Origin: Lichenicola sp964247725
GTDB lineage: Bacteria > Pseudomonadota > Alphaproteobacteria > Acetobacterales > Acetobacteraceae
Assembly: GCA_964247725.1 (NCBI GenBank)
Contig: CAXTVM010000001.1
Coordinates: forward strand, 124,001 to 188,000
Length of the DNA: 64,000 nt
Direction of reading: 5' to 3'
A model generated the notes under the pieces. The model was given only the letters and a program-made list of their open reading frames with translations. It had not been told where the DNA came from and did no database searches. Positions within the stretch are counted from its first letter, which is position 1, and each line of letters begins with the position of its first letter. Below are positions 29,266-37,847 of the stretch, piece by piece. Both the position numbers and the translations under genes were made by a program.

Positions 29266-30078
29266 TCAGGCGGGGGCGATGACGAAGGCGCCGCCGGGGT
29301 TGCCGGCCGGATCGCGCCAGAACGCGGTGCCGGCGAGGCGGGCGACGATCGCCGGCGGCAGCACGCAGCGGCGGTGGCGGGCCTGCACGCGGGGACGCAC
29401 CGCGTGCAGGCCCGGGGTGTTGAGTGCGGCGTCGAAAGCGTCGCCGCCGACCGGGGCGACGGCGTCCGGGTCGTGCGCGAAGGCCGGCAGGCCGAGCAGG
29501 TCGTAGAGCAGCGCCAGCACCCGCCGCGGGTCCGCCACCAGCTCGTCGTAGTCGAGCACGATCAGGCGGTGGGCGTGCTCACCGTAGAAGGCGTCCTGCA
29601 GCGCCTGCCAGGCGGCGCCGAACGCGCCGGTGACCGCCATCAGCTGCTCGACGCGGTCGAACACGGTGGCCGACGCCGGCAGGCCGTGCAGCTTGGAGAC
29701 CAGATAGGGGTTGCGGCGGAACAGGCCCTCGAAGCTGTCGATGATCCAGACCGGGTCGCGCACGCAGGCGACGATGCGGGCGTTGGGGGCGAGGTCGGCG
29801 AGCAGGCCGAGATGGGCGCACCAGGCGCGGTTGGTGTCGAACGGCACGGCGTCGGCGGGCACGCCCTCCAGCACGGCGTCGAACAGGGCGGACAGCACGC
29901 GGCGGCGGCCGCGGTCGTCGAAGCCGGCGGCATACTCGCCCTGCCCCAGCACCGGCAGCACGCGCTCGCACAGCACCGCCAGCGGGCCGCTCGTGCCGGC
30001 GCGCAAGGACGGGTTCTGGCGCAGCAGGGCGGCCAGCAGCGTGGAGCCGGAGCGCGGCAACCCGGAGATGAAATGCAT
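29266..30078 (-). CDS. Sulfotransferase family protein
   Basis: The 270-residue protein begins HFISGLPRSGSTLLAALLRQ, the P-loop-like motif that binds the 5'-phosphate of PAPS, and carries ACVRDPVWIIDSFEG, the 3'-phosphate-binding region. LIVLDYDELVADPRRVLALL matches the rest of the fold. It would transfer sulfate from PAPS to an unknown acceptor (sugar, lipid or peptide). The ATG at 30078 is chosen because it directly precedes the P-loop; GTG 15 bases upstream is possible. It is divergent from the molbindin gene, 30 bp away. Confidence 0.85.
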   Translation of the reverse strand: MHFISGLPRSGSTLLAALLRQNPSLRAGTSGPLAVLCERVLPVLGQGEYAAGFDDRGRRRVLSALFDAVLEGVPADAVPFDTNRAWCAHLGLLADLAPNARIVACVRDPVWIIDSFEGLFRRNPYLVSKLHGLPASATVFDRVEQLMAVTGAFGAAWQALQDAFYGEHAHRLIVLDYDELVADPRRVLALLYDLLGLPAFAHDPDAVAPVGGDAFDAALNTPGLHAVRPRVQARHRRCVLPPAIVARLAGTAFWRDPAGNPGGAFVIAPA

Positions 30079-30108
30079 CGTTCGCTTGGTCACACCCGGG
30101 GACATGCC

Positions 30109-30321
30109 ATGAAAATCAGCGCGCGCAACATCCTGAGCGGCCGCATCGTCACCCTGACCAAGGGGGCGACCACGGCCCACGTCCGGCTGGAGCTCGCCGA
30201 TGGTGGCCCGATCGTGACCGCCTCGATCACCAACGAGGCGGTGGACGAGCTGGGTCTCGCGGTCGGAGCCGAGGCGAGTGCCGTGATCAAGGCCTCCGAC
30301 GTCATGATCGCGGTGGCCTAG
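30109..30321 (+). CDS. Molbindin-like TOBE domain protein (Mop)
   Basis: The 70-residue protein is a single TOBE domain: MKISARNILSGRIVTLTKG, ELADGGPIVTASITNEAVDE, LGL, VIKASDVMIAV. Such proteins form hexamers that bind molybdate or tungstate for storage in the cytoplasm. ATG start at 30109. It is four bases upstream of the glutathionyl-hydroquinone reductase gene, so they are likely co-transcribed; the reason for the pairing is not obvious. A selenocysteine locus 15 kb away could relate through molybdenum-dependent formate dehydrogenase, which is not in this window. Confidence 0.9.
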   Translation: MKISARNILSGRIVTLTKGATTAHVRLELADGGPIVTASITNEAVDELGLAVGAEASAVIKASDVMIAVA

Positions 30322-30325
30322 CGCC

Positions 30326-31309
30326 ATGGGGCTGCTGGTCGACGGGGTCTGGCAAGACCGCTGGTATGAGACCCGCGACGGGCGGTTCGAGCGCCAGGAT
30401 AGCCGGTTCCGCAGCTGGGTGACGCCGGACGGACGGCCGGGAGCGACCGGCGAGGGCGGGTTCGCGGCCGCACCCGGCCGCTACCACCTGTTCGTCTCGC
30501 TCGCCTGCCCGTGGGCGCACCGGACGCTGATCGGGCGCAGCCTGAAGGGGCTGCAGCCGGCGATCGGGCTGTCGGTGACGAATTGGCTGATGGGCGGGCA
30601 GGGCTGGAGCTTCGAGCCGGGGCCGGGCGTGGTGCCGGACCCGATCCTGGGCGCCGGCCACCTGCACGAGCTCTACGTCGCGGCCAACTCGCACTACACC
30701 GGCCGGGTGACGGTGCCGGTGCTGTGGGACCGCGAGCGCGGCACGATCGTCTCCAACGAGAGCGCCGACATCCTGCGCATGCTGAACGGCGCCTTCGACG
30801 GCGCCGGCGCGCGCCCGGTCGAGGACCGGTTCGCCGACCTCTGGCCGGAGCCGCTGCGCGACGAGATCGAGGCGGTCAACGCGCGGGTGTACGCGACCGT
30901 CAACAACGGCGTCTACCGGGCCGGCTTCGCCACCACGCAGGACGCCTACGAGGCGCCGGTCGGCGAGCTGTTCGAGACGCTGGACTGGCTGGAGCGGCGC
31001 CTGTCCGACCGGCGCTACCTGATGGGCGAGGCGCCGACGGAAGCGGACATCCGGCTGTTCACCACGCTGGTGCGCTTCGACGCGGTGTATCACGGGCACT
31101 TCAAGTGCAACCTGCGGCAGATCCTCGACTACCCGGCGCTGTGGCGGTTCACCCGCGAGGTGTACGGCTGGCCGGGCGTCGCCGAGACGGTCGATTTCCT
31201 CCACATCAAGCGGCACTACTACCAGAGCCATCCGACCATCAACCCGAACCGCATCGTGCCGCTGTTCGTGCCGGACCTCGCCGGCGACGGGTTCCCGGTC
31301 GCAGGCTGA
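30326..31309 (+). CDS. Glutathionyl-hydroquinone reductase (Xi-class GST, YqjG/ECM4)
   Basis: The 327-residue enzyme reduces glutathionyl-hydroquinones with glutathione. The catalytic Cys lies in SLACPWAHRTLI (about residue 63), then VTVPVLWDRERGTIVSNESA for glutathione binding, and YLMGEAPTEADIRLFTTLVRFD in the all-alpha domain. Length and the extended N-terminus fit the Xi class. It follows the molbindin gene with a 4-bp gap and precedes a small basic protein. Confidence 0.94.
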   Translation: MGLLVDGVWQDRWYETRDGRFERQDSRFRSWVTPDGRPGATGEGGFAAAPGRYHLFVSLACPWAHRTLIGRSLKGLQPAIGLSVTNWLMGGQGWSFEPGPGVVPDPILGAGHLHELYVAANSHYTGRVTVPVLWDRERGTIVSNESADILRMLNGAFDGAGARPVEDRFADLWPEPLRDEIEAVNARVYATVNNGVYRAGFATTQDAYEAPVGELFETLDWLERRLSDRRYLMGEAPTEADIRLFTTLVRFDAVYHGHFKCNLRQILDYPALWRFTREVYGWPGVAETVDFLHIKRHYYQSHPTINPNRIVPLFVPDLAGDGFPVAG

Positions 31310-31372
31310 CCAGCCCCGGCGGCCCGCTTGCAGCCGCCCCGACAAGGGGAGAAAACCGTTCCGAGGCCAGAG

Positions 31373-31693
31373 ATGGAGCGGTGGATGTTCGGCAGGAAGA
31401 AAGGGCAGGCGATCGGGGCCGCCCCCGGCGGCGGGACGGCCGCCGCGACGCGGGCGTCGGCATCAGGGCGGCCGGTACCCAAGCCGCCGCCGGCCGCGTC
31501 CAAGGGCAAGCAGGCGTACGAAGCCCGGCGAGCCGAGAAGGCCGGCGTCGGGCTCGAGAAGTGGATGGCCGACAAGGAACGACGGACCCAGGCCGAGCGG
31601 GAGGCGGAACAGCGGGCGCGCCGCAAGGCGCTGCCCTCGAAGAAGTCGGGCCTGCTGCGTCGGCTGCTCGATCGGGCGCACAAGCCGCTCTGA
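31373..31693 (+). CDS. Small basic protein of unknown function
   Basis: The 106-residue hydrophilic protein has an Ala/Pro/Gly-rich first half and a strongly charged second half (EARRAEKAGVGLEKWMADKE, then RRTQAEREAEQRARRK), likely a long helix or coiled coil. The ATG at 31373 (MERWMFGRKK) is the likeliest start; upstream codons are open but unconserved in character. It lies 63 bp after the glutathionyl-hydroquinone reductase gene. No family recognised. Confidence 0.55.
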   Translation: MERWMFGRKKGQAIGAAPGGGTAAATRASASGRPVPKPPPAASKGKQAYEARRAEKAGVGLEKWMADKERRTQAEREAEQRARRKALPSKKSGLLRRLLDRAHKPL

Positions 31694-31760
31694 TCACGTC
31701 CGCTTAACCAGCGGCGGCATAGCCTCGTCCGCCGCCGCCATTCCACCCGGAGATCGCCCG

Positions 31761-33227
31761 ATGCTCGACAGTCCCGCCGCCGGCGTCGCCGCACGACCGC
31801 TCAGCCGCGACGGCGCCATCGTGCCGGTCATCCTGTCCGGCGGGTCCGGCAGCCGGCTGTGGCCGGTGTCGCGGGCGAGCTTTCCGAAGCAGCTCTGGCC
31901 GCTGATCTCGGACCGCACCATGCTGCAGGAGACGGCGCTGCGCGGGGTCGGCCCGGGCTTCGCGCCGCCGGTGATCGTCTGCAACCAGGAGCACCGATTC
32001 CTGATCGCCGAGCAGCTGCGCGAGGCCGGGATCGAGGGGGCCCGCATCGTGCTGGAACCGGTCGGGCGCAACTCGGCGCCGGCGGTGGCGGCGGCGGCGC
32101 TGCTGGTGGCCGAGACCGAGCCCGATGCCGTGCTGTGGATGATGGCGGCGGACTCCGCGATCCGGCGGCCCGAGGCGCTGGCGGATTCGGTGGGGCTGGC
32201 GGTCGAGGCGGCGCGCGGTGGCCGGCTGGTCACGTTCGGCATGCGGCCGACGCGGGCCGAGACCGGCTACGGCTACATCGAGGCGGGCGAGCCGCTGGAA
32301 GGGTTGCCCGGCGTCCGGGCGCTGGCCGCCTTCGTCGAGAAGCCGAATGCGGCGACCGCGGCGGAGCTGGCTGCGTCGGGCCGGCACCTGTGGAACTCAG
32401 GCATGTACGTGTTCACCGCCCGCACGCTGCTGGACGAGATGCAGGCGCATGCGCCGGACGTGCTGTCGGCGGTGCGGCGCGCGGTCGAGGGCCGCGAGAC
32501 CGACCTCGACTTCATCCGGCTTGAGCCGGCGGCGTTCGGGCAGGCTCCCGACATCAGCCTCGACTACGCGGTCGCCGAGCGGACGGGGCGGGCAGCGGTG
32601 GTGCCGGCCGACCTCGGCTGGTCCGACGTCGGGAGCTGGGACGCGCTGTGGGAGATCAGCGCCAAGGACGACACCGGCAACGTGGCGATCGGCGACGTGT
32701 TCCTGGAGCACACCACCAACTGCTACGTGCGCTCCGACGGCATCGTCACCGCGGTGACCGGGCTCGACGACGCGGTGGTGGTGGTGACCGAGGATGCGGT
32801 GCTGGTAACGCACCGCGACCGCGCGCAGGACGTGAAGAAGGTGGTGGACCGGCTGCGCCGGGCGGGCCGGCACGAGGCGGTGGCGCACAACCGCTGCTAC
32901 CGGCCGTGGGGGTTCTACGAAAGCCTGATCCAGGGCGACCGGTTTCAGGTCAAGCGGATCGTGGTGCTGCGGGGCCAGAAGCTGTCGCTGCAGCGGCACT
33001 ACCACCGTGCCGAGCACTGGGTGGTGGTGGCCGGCGTGGCGCTGGTCACGCGCGACGGCGAGCAGGTGATGGTGCGCGAGAACGAGAGCATCTACCTGCC
33101 GCTCGGCTGCGTGCACCGGATGGAGAACCCCGGCCGGATCCCGCTGACCCTGATCGAGGTGCAGTCGGGCGCCTATCTCGGCGAGGACGACATCGTGCGG
33201 CTGGAGGACACCTACAACCGGAGCTAG
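31761..33227 (+). CDS. Mannose-1-phosphate guanylyltransferase / mannose-6-phosphate isomerase
   Basis: The 488-residue bifunctional enzyme (AlgA/XanB/ManC type) makes GDP-mannose for polysaccharide synthesis. The N-terminal nucleotidyltransferase has ILSGGSGSRLWPVSRASFPK (pyrophosphorylase signature), MMAADSAI and AFVEKPNAATA. The C-terminal cupin isomerase domain has GFYESLIQGDRFQVKRIVVL, KLSLQRHYHRAEHWVVVAG and the zinc-site His residues within it. ATG start. It is alone on its strand here; the glycosyltransferases at 34.5-37 kb are on the opposite strand. A hairpin follows at 33245. Confidence 0.94.
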   Translation: MLDSPAAGVAARPLSRDGAIVPVILSGGSGSRLWPVSRASFPKQLWPLISDRTMLQETALRGVGPGFAPPVIVCNQEHRFLIAEQLREAGIEGARIVLEPVGRNSAPAVAAAALLVAETEPDAVLWMMAADSAIRRPEALADSVGLAVEAARGGRLVTFGMRPTRAETGYGYIEAGEPLEGLPGVRALAAFVEKPNAATAAELAASGRHLWNSGMYVFTARTLLDEMQAHAPDVLSAVRRAVEGRETDLDFIRLEPAAFGQAPDISLDYAVAERTGRAAVVPADLGWSDVGSWDALWEISAKDDTGNVAIGDVFLEHTTNCYVRSDGIVTAVTGLDDAVVVVTEDAVLVTHRDRAQDVKKVVDRLRRAGRHEAVAHNRCYRPWGFYESLIQGDRFQVKRIVVLRGQKLSLQRHYHRAEHWVVVAGVALVTRDGEQVMVRENESIYLPLGCVHRMENPGRIPLTLIEVQSGAYLGEDDIVRLEDTYNRS

Positions 33228-33244
33228 CGCCGGCTGGTGCCGTC

Positions 33245-33271
33245 CGGCCGGATCGGCCGATCATTCATTTT
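33245..33271 (+). terminator. Possible intrinsic terminator after the GDP-mannose enzyme
   Basis: CGGCCG-GAT-CGGCCG forms a six-base-pair hairpin followed by ATCATTCATTTT, a run moderately rich in T. It starts 17 bp after the stop codon. The T tract is interrupted, so efficiency is uncertain. Confidence 0.4.
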
Positions 33272-33343
33272 GCCGTCGACTTGAACATCAGGCGAAACGT
33301 TGCCGATGAGGGTTGCTCCGCAACGAGCGAGGCCCGCAACGTC

Positions 33344-33940
33344 CTACCGCAGCCCCAATTCGCGGCGGCGCAGCGACAGGCCGAAGGTGAGGGCCGCGAC
33401 GCCGCCCACGACCAGCTCGATCGCGACCACGGTACCGAGCAGCCAGAGGCCGGACCAGGGCAGCGAGCCGTAGATCAGGACGCCGACGAGCAGGGCCACC
33501 AGGCCGCTCAGCAACAGGCCCCACCAGCCGCCGAGCTGGCGGTGGCCGACAGCCCAGACCGCGCGGGCGAGGCCGGCGAAGATCAGGCAGCCGGCCAGGA
33601 GGGCAGTCAGCAGCACCGATCCGGTCACCGGCTCGCGGATGATGGCGACGCCGCCCAGCACGTAGAGCAGCCCGATCAGCGCCGGCAGCCACACGCCGGC
33701 GCGGAGCGGCGCCGACCGGTCGCCGCCGCCGCGATGCGCGAAGGCGTGCGCCAGCTGGGCGATCCCGGCGAGGATCATCAGAAGCCCGATCAGGACGGTG
33801 CTGGCCAGCGTGGTGGCGACGGCATCGGCCCAGGCCAGCACGCCGAGCAGGACGAGGACGATGCCGAGTGCCACGAACCAGCCGGCCCGGGGGGCGGGCC
33901 GTGTCAGGGCGGACGAGAAATCGATGCGACGGCCGGACAT
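33344..33940 (-). CDS. HdeD family (DUF308) membrane protein
   Basis: The 198-residue protein has six hydrophobic segments in the pairwise pattern of HdeD: WFVALGIVLVLLGVLAWADA, ASTVLIGLLMILAGIAQLAH, LIGLLYVLGGVAIIREP and later pairs. HdeD of enteric bacteria is part of the acid-stress fitness island; the biochemical role is unknown. The ATG at 33940 has AGGAGGTG upstream at good spacing. The very long open frame in which it lies is an artefact of high GC. Confidence 0.85.
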   Translation of the reverse strand: MSGRRIDFSSALTRPAPRAGWFVALGIVLVLLGVLAWADAVATTLASTVLIGLLMILAGIAQLAHAFAHRGGGDRSAPLRAGVWLPALIGLLYVLGGVAIIREPVTGSVLLTALLAGCLIFAGLARAVWAVGHRQLGGWWGLLLSGLVALLVGVLIYGSLPWSGLWLLGTVVAIELVVGGVAALTFGLSLRRRELGLR

Positions 33941-34013
33941 GGGCACCTCCTGCGCGGGGCGGCACGCGCCTCCGCCGGTCAAGACGTTTCGCCCCGCCGC
34001 CCGTTGCAGGCGG

Positions 34014-34448
34014 ATGCGATCCCGCCCCCACCTGCGCCGCGCGGCGCTCGCCATGGCCGTGCTGTCGGGGCTGGCGGCACTGTCGATCGCGCTGCTGCCG
34101 TTGCTGCTGGTGCTGCTTCTGCTTCTGTTCGACCGCGTGACGCAGGGGGTCATGGTGCTGCTGGGCGCGCTGCTGGACTGGCTGCGGTCGCTGCTGCCGG
34201 CCGGTTCCGGCACCTTGCCGCCGTATCGGGCGCTGGTCGCGAGCCCGGCGGCGGTGGCGCTGCGGGCGCTGCTACCCGGCCTGCCCTGCCTGGCCGGACT
34301 GCTGCTGATCGCCGCGCGGCGCTGGCGGCCGGCGCTGCTGTGCTGGAGCCTGGCCATCGGCGCAGCACTCGTCGACGCGGATCCGCTGATCCCGCTCGTC
34401 CTGCTGCCGGGCCTGGTGGCCACCCTGGTGCTTGCAGGTAGAGGCTGA
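34014..34448 (+). CDS. Hypothetical membrane protein
   Basis: The 144-residue protein is divergent from the HdeD gene. It has an N-terminal basic patch (MRSRPHLRR), then three or four hydrophobic stretches (LAALSIALLPLLLVLLLLLF, VMVLLGALLDWLRSLL, LLPGLPCLAGLLLIAARR and a C-terminal LIPLVLLPGLVATLVLA). The ATG at 34014 is preceded by AGGCGG. It ends just before a palindromic repeat. No family recognised; the composition could also reflect a chance GC-rich frame. Confidence 0.45.
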   Translation: MRSRPHLRRAALAMAVLSGLAALSIALLPLLLVLLLLLFDRVTQGVMVLLGALLDWLRSLLPAGSGTLPPYRALVASPAAVALRALLPGLPCLAGLLLIAARRWRPALLCWSLAIGAALVDADPLIPLVLLPGLVATLVLAGRG

Positions 34449-34455
34449 ACGAACG

Positions 34456-34507
34456 CGGATCTGGGGCCTCTGGCCCAGCGGGGTCCAGGGGCGGCGCCCC
34501 TGGCCTT
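34456..34507. repeat. Half copy of family A palindromic repeat
   Basis: Only the right arm is present: GGGGCC-TCT-GGCCC, then CCAGGGGCGGCGCCCCTGG. It lies between convergent genes and touches the stop region of the GT39 gene. Confidence 0.7.
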
Positions 34508-35991
34508 CACGGCAACCGGACGATCCCGCCTGCCTGATCCGGCCGCAGCGTCACGCGATACAGCCGGTAGCGTTCCGCCACCTGCCCGTCGCGGCCACGC
34601 ACCAGCTCGCCTGCCGGCACCAGGGATGCCCAGGGACGCGGATCGGGCGCGTCGTGCCGGCGCTCGCTGCGGATCAGCAGCCCGTCCATGACATCCGGAC
34701 GCGGCGGCGGCAGCCGGAACAGGCGCCAGCGCGGCTCCACCCCCAGCACCTCGCGTTCTGGCAGGGTATGGGCGAGCTCGGCGGCGAGGCCGTATTCGTC
34801 GGCGGCGACGAAGCCGGGCGTGGCGGCTGCCGCCGCCTGGGCCAGCGCCGGCCAGCCGGCCAGGCGCTGCAGGGTGACGTCGAGCGTGCGCGGCAGCGGC
34901 CACGGCGCCAGCGTCGCCTGGACGTAGATCGGCAGCGCCAGCACCAGGCCCAGCGCGGCGGCCGGGGCCCAGCGGCGCGGCGGCGTCGCCGCCGCGGCGA
35001 GGGCCGCCCCCGGATACAGCAGCCCCGGCCAGTTCGCCTGCACCCGGCCGCCGGTCGCGTGCTGCACGAACACCGCCAGCGGCAGCAGCGTGGTCCAGGC
35101 CAGCAGCGCGGCGGGGAGATCGCCGCGGCGGCCGAGCCGGGCCGCGCCGGCCAGGCCCAGCGCCAGCAACGCGAACACCCCGGGGGTGGCCAGGCCGATC
35201 TGGCCGAGGGCGAGCTCGGCCAGGTAGCGTCCAGCCTGGCCCGGATGCCAGTCGCCGGTGCGGCCGCCCTGCTTGACCAGACTGGCCCAGCCGTGCGCCG
35301 CGTTCCACGCCAGCATCGGCAGGACCAGCAACAGCGACAGCAGCGCCGCGAGCCAGGGTGCCGGCCGCCGCAGCCAGCCCCGTCCAGCCCGCGTCGCCAG
35401 CAGCCAAGCCGCCAGCCCGGCGGCGGGAAGCAGCGCGGTATATTTGCTGTCCAGCGCCAGCCCGAGGCCGAGGCCCGCCAGCAGCCACCAGCTGCCGCGT
35501 CCGGTGGCGACCGCGCGCAGCACCGCGGCCAGCGCCAGCGTCCAGAAGAACAGCAGCGGCGTGTCCGGGGTCATGGTGACGCTGCCGACGCCGAGCACCA
35601 GGGTCGCGTTCAGCAGCACGCCAGCCGCGACCGCGCGGAGGCGTCGCCCGGCACCGTCGCCGCAATCCGCCGCCGCCATGCCCAGCAGCAGCGTGCCGAG
35701 CGCCGCCGACAGCGGCGACAGCAGCCTCACCCCCAGCGGGCCGTCGCCCGCCAGCCAGGTGCCGGCGCGGATCCAGAGTGCGACCATCGGCGGATGGTCG
35801 AGATAGCCGGGCGCCAACGCCCGCGACCACACCCAGTAGTAGCATTCGTCTGGCGACAGCGGCGCCGTGGCACAGACCAGCAGCCGCAGCAGCGTCAGCC
35901 CGGCGAGCGCCGCCAGCCAGGGCGCCAGCGGGAGCCGGGGTGGGGTCAGCGCAGGCGCCAGATCAGGGTCGAGGAGACCGCGTAGTTCCAC
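34507..35991 (-). CDS. Glycosyltransferase family 39 protein (ArnT/PMT-like)
   Basis: The 494-residue polytopic protein has the GT39/GT83 hallmark in the first loop: LSPDECYYWVWSRALAPGYLD (acidic pair for catalysis) followed by HPPMVALWIRAG, about ten membrane segments, and a periplasmic C-terminal domain. It transfers a sugar from a polyprenyl-phosphate donor to an acceptor such as lipid A or glycan. The GTG start at 35991 overlaps the end of the upstream dolichyl-phosphate mannosyltransferase-like gene by 46 bp, consistent with the donor being made by that neighbour. A later start is possible because the first membrane segment begins near residue 20. Confidence 0.88.
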   Translation of the reverse strand: MELRGLLDPDLAPALTPPRLPLAPWLAALAGLTLLRLLVCATAPLSPDECYYWVWSRALAPGYLDHPPMVALWIRAGTWLAGDGPLGVRLLSPLSAALGTLLLGMAAADCGDGAGRRLRAVAAGVLLNATLVLGVGSVTMTPDTPLLFFWTLALAAVLRAVATGRGSWWLLAGLGLGLALDSKYTALLPAAGLAAWLLATRAGRGWLRRPAPWLAALLSLLLVLPMLAWNAAHGWASLVKQGGRTGDWHPGQAGRYLAELALGQIGLATPGVFALLALGLAGAARLGRRGDLPAALLAWTTLLPLAVFVQHATGGRVQANWPGLLYPGAALAAAATPPRRWAPAAALGLVLALPIYVQATLAPWPLPRTLDVTLQRLAGWPALAQAAAAATPGFVAADEYGLAAELAHTLPEREVLGVEPRWRLFRLPPPRPDVMDGLLIRSERRHDAPDPRPWASLVPAGELVRGRDGQVAERYRLYRVTLRPDQAGGIVRLP

Positions 35992-37049
35992 ACCACGCCG
36001 ACCGCGGCGCCGGCGGCGCTGGCCGGCTGCCAGCCGTGATGCTGCTGGTGCAGGGCCTGGGCGATGCCGACGTTGGCGACGGCGCCGACGCCGCAGACCA
36101 GCATGAACAGCGCCAGGCCGGCGCCAAGCCGGCGGCCGCGCAGCCGGCGGTCGCGATAGGTCAGGCTGTTGTTCAGCCAGAAGTTCACGCCCATGGCGAC
36201 TAGCGTGCCGCCGATCTGCGCGCCCTCGAAGCCGGCGCCGAACCGGCGCGCCACGTCCAGCACCGCGAGGTTGACCAGCACGCCGGCCGAGCCCACGGCG
36301 GCGAAGCCGATGAAGCGCACCGGCAGCAGCCCGCGGCAGGCCTTGTCGAGCAGCATGGCGCCGAACTGGGCCAGCACCAGCACGTCGAGCTTGCTCTCGC
36401 CGGCCTGCCGCGGCCGGAACCGCGCCGGAACCTCCAGCACCCGAGGGGCCTGCGGCGCCGACAGGATCAGGTCGAGCAGGATCTTGAAGCCCTCGCCGCT
36501 GAGCCGCGGCGCCGCCTGCTCGAAGTAGCGGCGCCGGCAGGCGAAGAACCCGCTCATCGGGTCGCCCAGCGGCGGGTAGCCAGGCCGCCCGGGCAGCAGT
36601 GCCTGGGCCAGGCGGATGCCGCCCTCCGACAGGCGGTGCCGCCAGGCCGAGGACAGCCCGCCCGCGTCGCCGCCCGCCACGTGGCGAGAGCCGACCGCGA
36701 TGTCGCAGGCGTCCGCCTGTACCGCGTCCAGCATGATCGGCAGCCGCGTCTCGTCGTGCTGCAGGTCGCCGTCCATCACCGCGACGAGCCGTGCGGACGA
36801 GGACAGCACGCCCTCGATCACGGCTGAGGACAGCCCGCGACGGCCGATCCGGCGCAGGCCGCGTACGCGCGGGTCGGAAGCGGCCAGGACGCGGATCTCC
36901 TCGGCGGTGCCGTCCGGGCTGTCGTCGTCGACGAACACCACCTCCCAGGCGCGATCCGCCAGCGCCGCGTCCAGGGCCGCCACCAGCGGGCGGACGTTCG
37001 GGCGCTCCCGGTAGCAGGGCACAACGATGGTGATCGTGGGGCTGGTCAC
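35946..37049 (-). CDS. Polyprenyl-phosphate glycosyltransferase fused to GtrA domain
   Basis: The 367-residue protein has an N-terminal GT2 (DPM1-like) domain: TIVVPCYRERPNVRPLVAAL, FVDDDSPDGTAEEI, VMDGDLQHDE, and later DPMSGFFACRR and RFRPRQAGESKL. The C-terminal GtrA domain has four helices (FIGFAAVGSAGVLVNLAVLD, NFWLNNSLTYRDRR). It would make a polyprenyl-phosphate sugar and may help to flip it for the GT39 enzyme encoded next. The GTG start at 37049 lies only three bases from a palindromic repeat, so any ribosome binding site is inside the repeat; the longer frame upstream is repeat sequence. Confidence 0.9.
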   Translation of the reverse strand: MTSPTITIVVPCYRERPNVRPLVAALDAALADRAWEVVFVDDDSPDGTAEEIRVLAASDPRVRGLRRIGRRGLSSAVIEGVLSSSARLVAVMDGDLQHDETRLPIMLDAVQADACDIAVGSRHVAGGDAGGLSSAWRHRLSEGGIRLAQALLPGRPGYPPLGDPMSGFFACRRRYFEQAAPRLSGEGFKILLDLILSAPQAPRVLEVPARFRPRQAGESKLDVLVLAQFGAMLLDKACRGLLPVRFIGFAAVGSAGVLVNLAVLDVARRFGAGFEGAQIGGTLVAMGVNFWLNNSLTYRDRRLRGRRLGAGLALFMLVCGVGAVANVGIAQALHQQHHGWQPASAAGAAVGVVWNYAVSSTLIWRLR

Positions 37050-37052
37050 GGG

Positions 37053-37209
37053 AAGGCCAGGGCTCTGCCCTGGACCCGTTGGGGCCGTGGGCCCCAAACC
37101 CCGATTCGCAAGAATATATCCCACAACGAATCGGGGCGTGGAGCCGTCGTGCGCCAGCACGCTTCGCGTGACCGCCCCAGTGGGGTCCAAGGGCAAAGCC
37201 CCTGACCTT
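37053..37209. repeat. GC-rich palindromic repeat, family A (full copy)
   Basis: The copy is very similar to the one at 29056: GGCCAGGGCTCTGCCCTGGA, GGGGCC-GTG-GGCCCC, CGATTCGCAAGAATATAT, then ACAACGAATCGGGGCGTGGA, the CACGCTTCGCGTG block and CCAAGGGCAAAGCCCCTG. It sits between two genes on the same strand and directly abuts the start codon of the downstream one. Confidence 0.85.
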
Positions 37210-37221
37210 CTTCCAAGGCCG

Positions 37222-37707
37222 TCAGGTTGGTACCCCGACGAGGTCGCGGCTGGTGCGGATGGTCTGCAGCGTCTGCAGCCGACTGACGTGCGGCATGGCC
37301 GTCAGGCGCCGGGTGAGCTGGTTCTCCTGCGCGGTGTCGCGCGCCAGGAGCCGCAGCAGGAAGTCGCTGCCGCCGCGGATCATGTGGCATTCGCGCACCT
37401 CCGGCCATTCCGCGACCTCGGCCTCGAACTGCGCCAGCACCGCATCGCGCTGGCTGTCGAGCCCGACCAGGGCGAAGAACGTGACCGGCCAGCCCAGCGT
37501 GTGGGGATCGGTGTCGCAATGATAGCCGCGGATGACGCCAAGCTCCTCCAGCCGGCGCACCCGCCGCAGACAGGGCGGGGCGGAGATGCCAGCGCGGCGC
37601 GCCAACTCGACGTTGGTCATCCGGCCGTCGCGCTGCAGCTCGCCGATGATCCGGCGATCGATGGCGTCGAGCTCCGCCGCCGGCACGGTCTTGTCTGCGC
37701 TCTGCAT
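37222..37707 (-). CDS. Lrp/AsnC family transcriptional regulator
   Basis: The 161-residue regulator has an N-terminal HTH (AIDRRIIGELQRDGRMTNVE, LARRAGISAPPCLRRVRRLE) and a C-terminal RAM effector-binding domain (FFALVGLDSQRDAVLAQFEA, ECHMIRGGSDFLLRLLARD). Such proteins sense amino acids. The ATG at 37707 gives a typical length; a longer open frame upstream is not conserved. It is divergent from trxB, with about 140 bp between. The target is unknown. Confidence 0.9.
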   Translation of the reverse strand: MQSADKTVPAAELDAIDRRIIGELQRDGRMTNVELARRAGISAPPCLRRVRRLEELGVIRGYHCDTDPHTLGWPVTFFALVGLDSQRDAVLAQFEAEVAEWPEVRECHMIRGGSDFLLRLLARDTAQENQLTRRLTAMPHVSRLQTLQTIRTSRDLVGVPT

Positions 37708-37847
37708 CGTGGGCGAGGTGTATTGCACAAGGCTCCGGCCGGGAAGACCGCCCTCCCCCCTGGCCAGGCTGGCCGGCATCTTGCTTGCACCGCAGCAAAA
37801 CGCGCTCATATCCTGGCCTGCCCTCACCGGGAAGCGACTCCGCCGCC

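Noticed and set aside
33344..35845. 833-codon minus-strand frame
   Set aside because: Only the first 198 codons downstream of the ATG at 33940 (the HdeD gene) are protein-like; the rest overlaps the GT39 gene in another frame on the same strand and a repeat.
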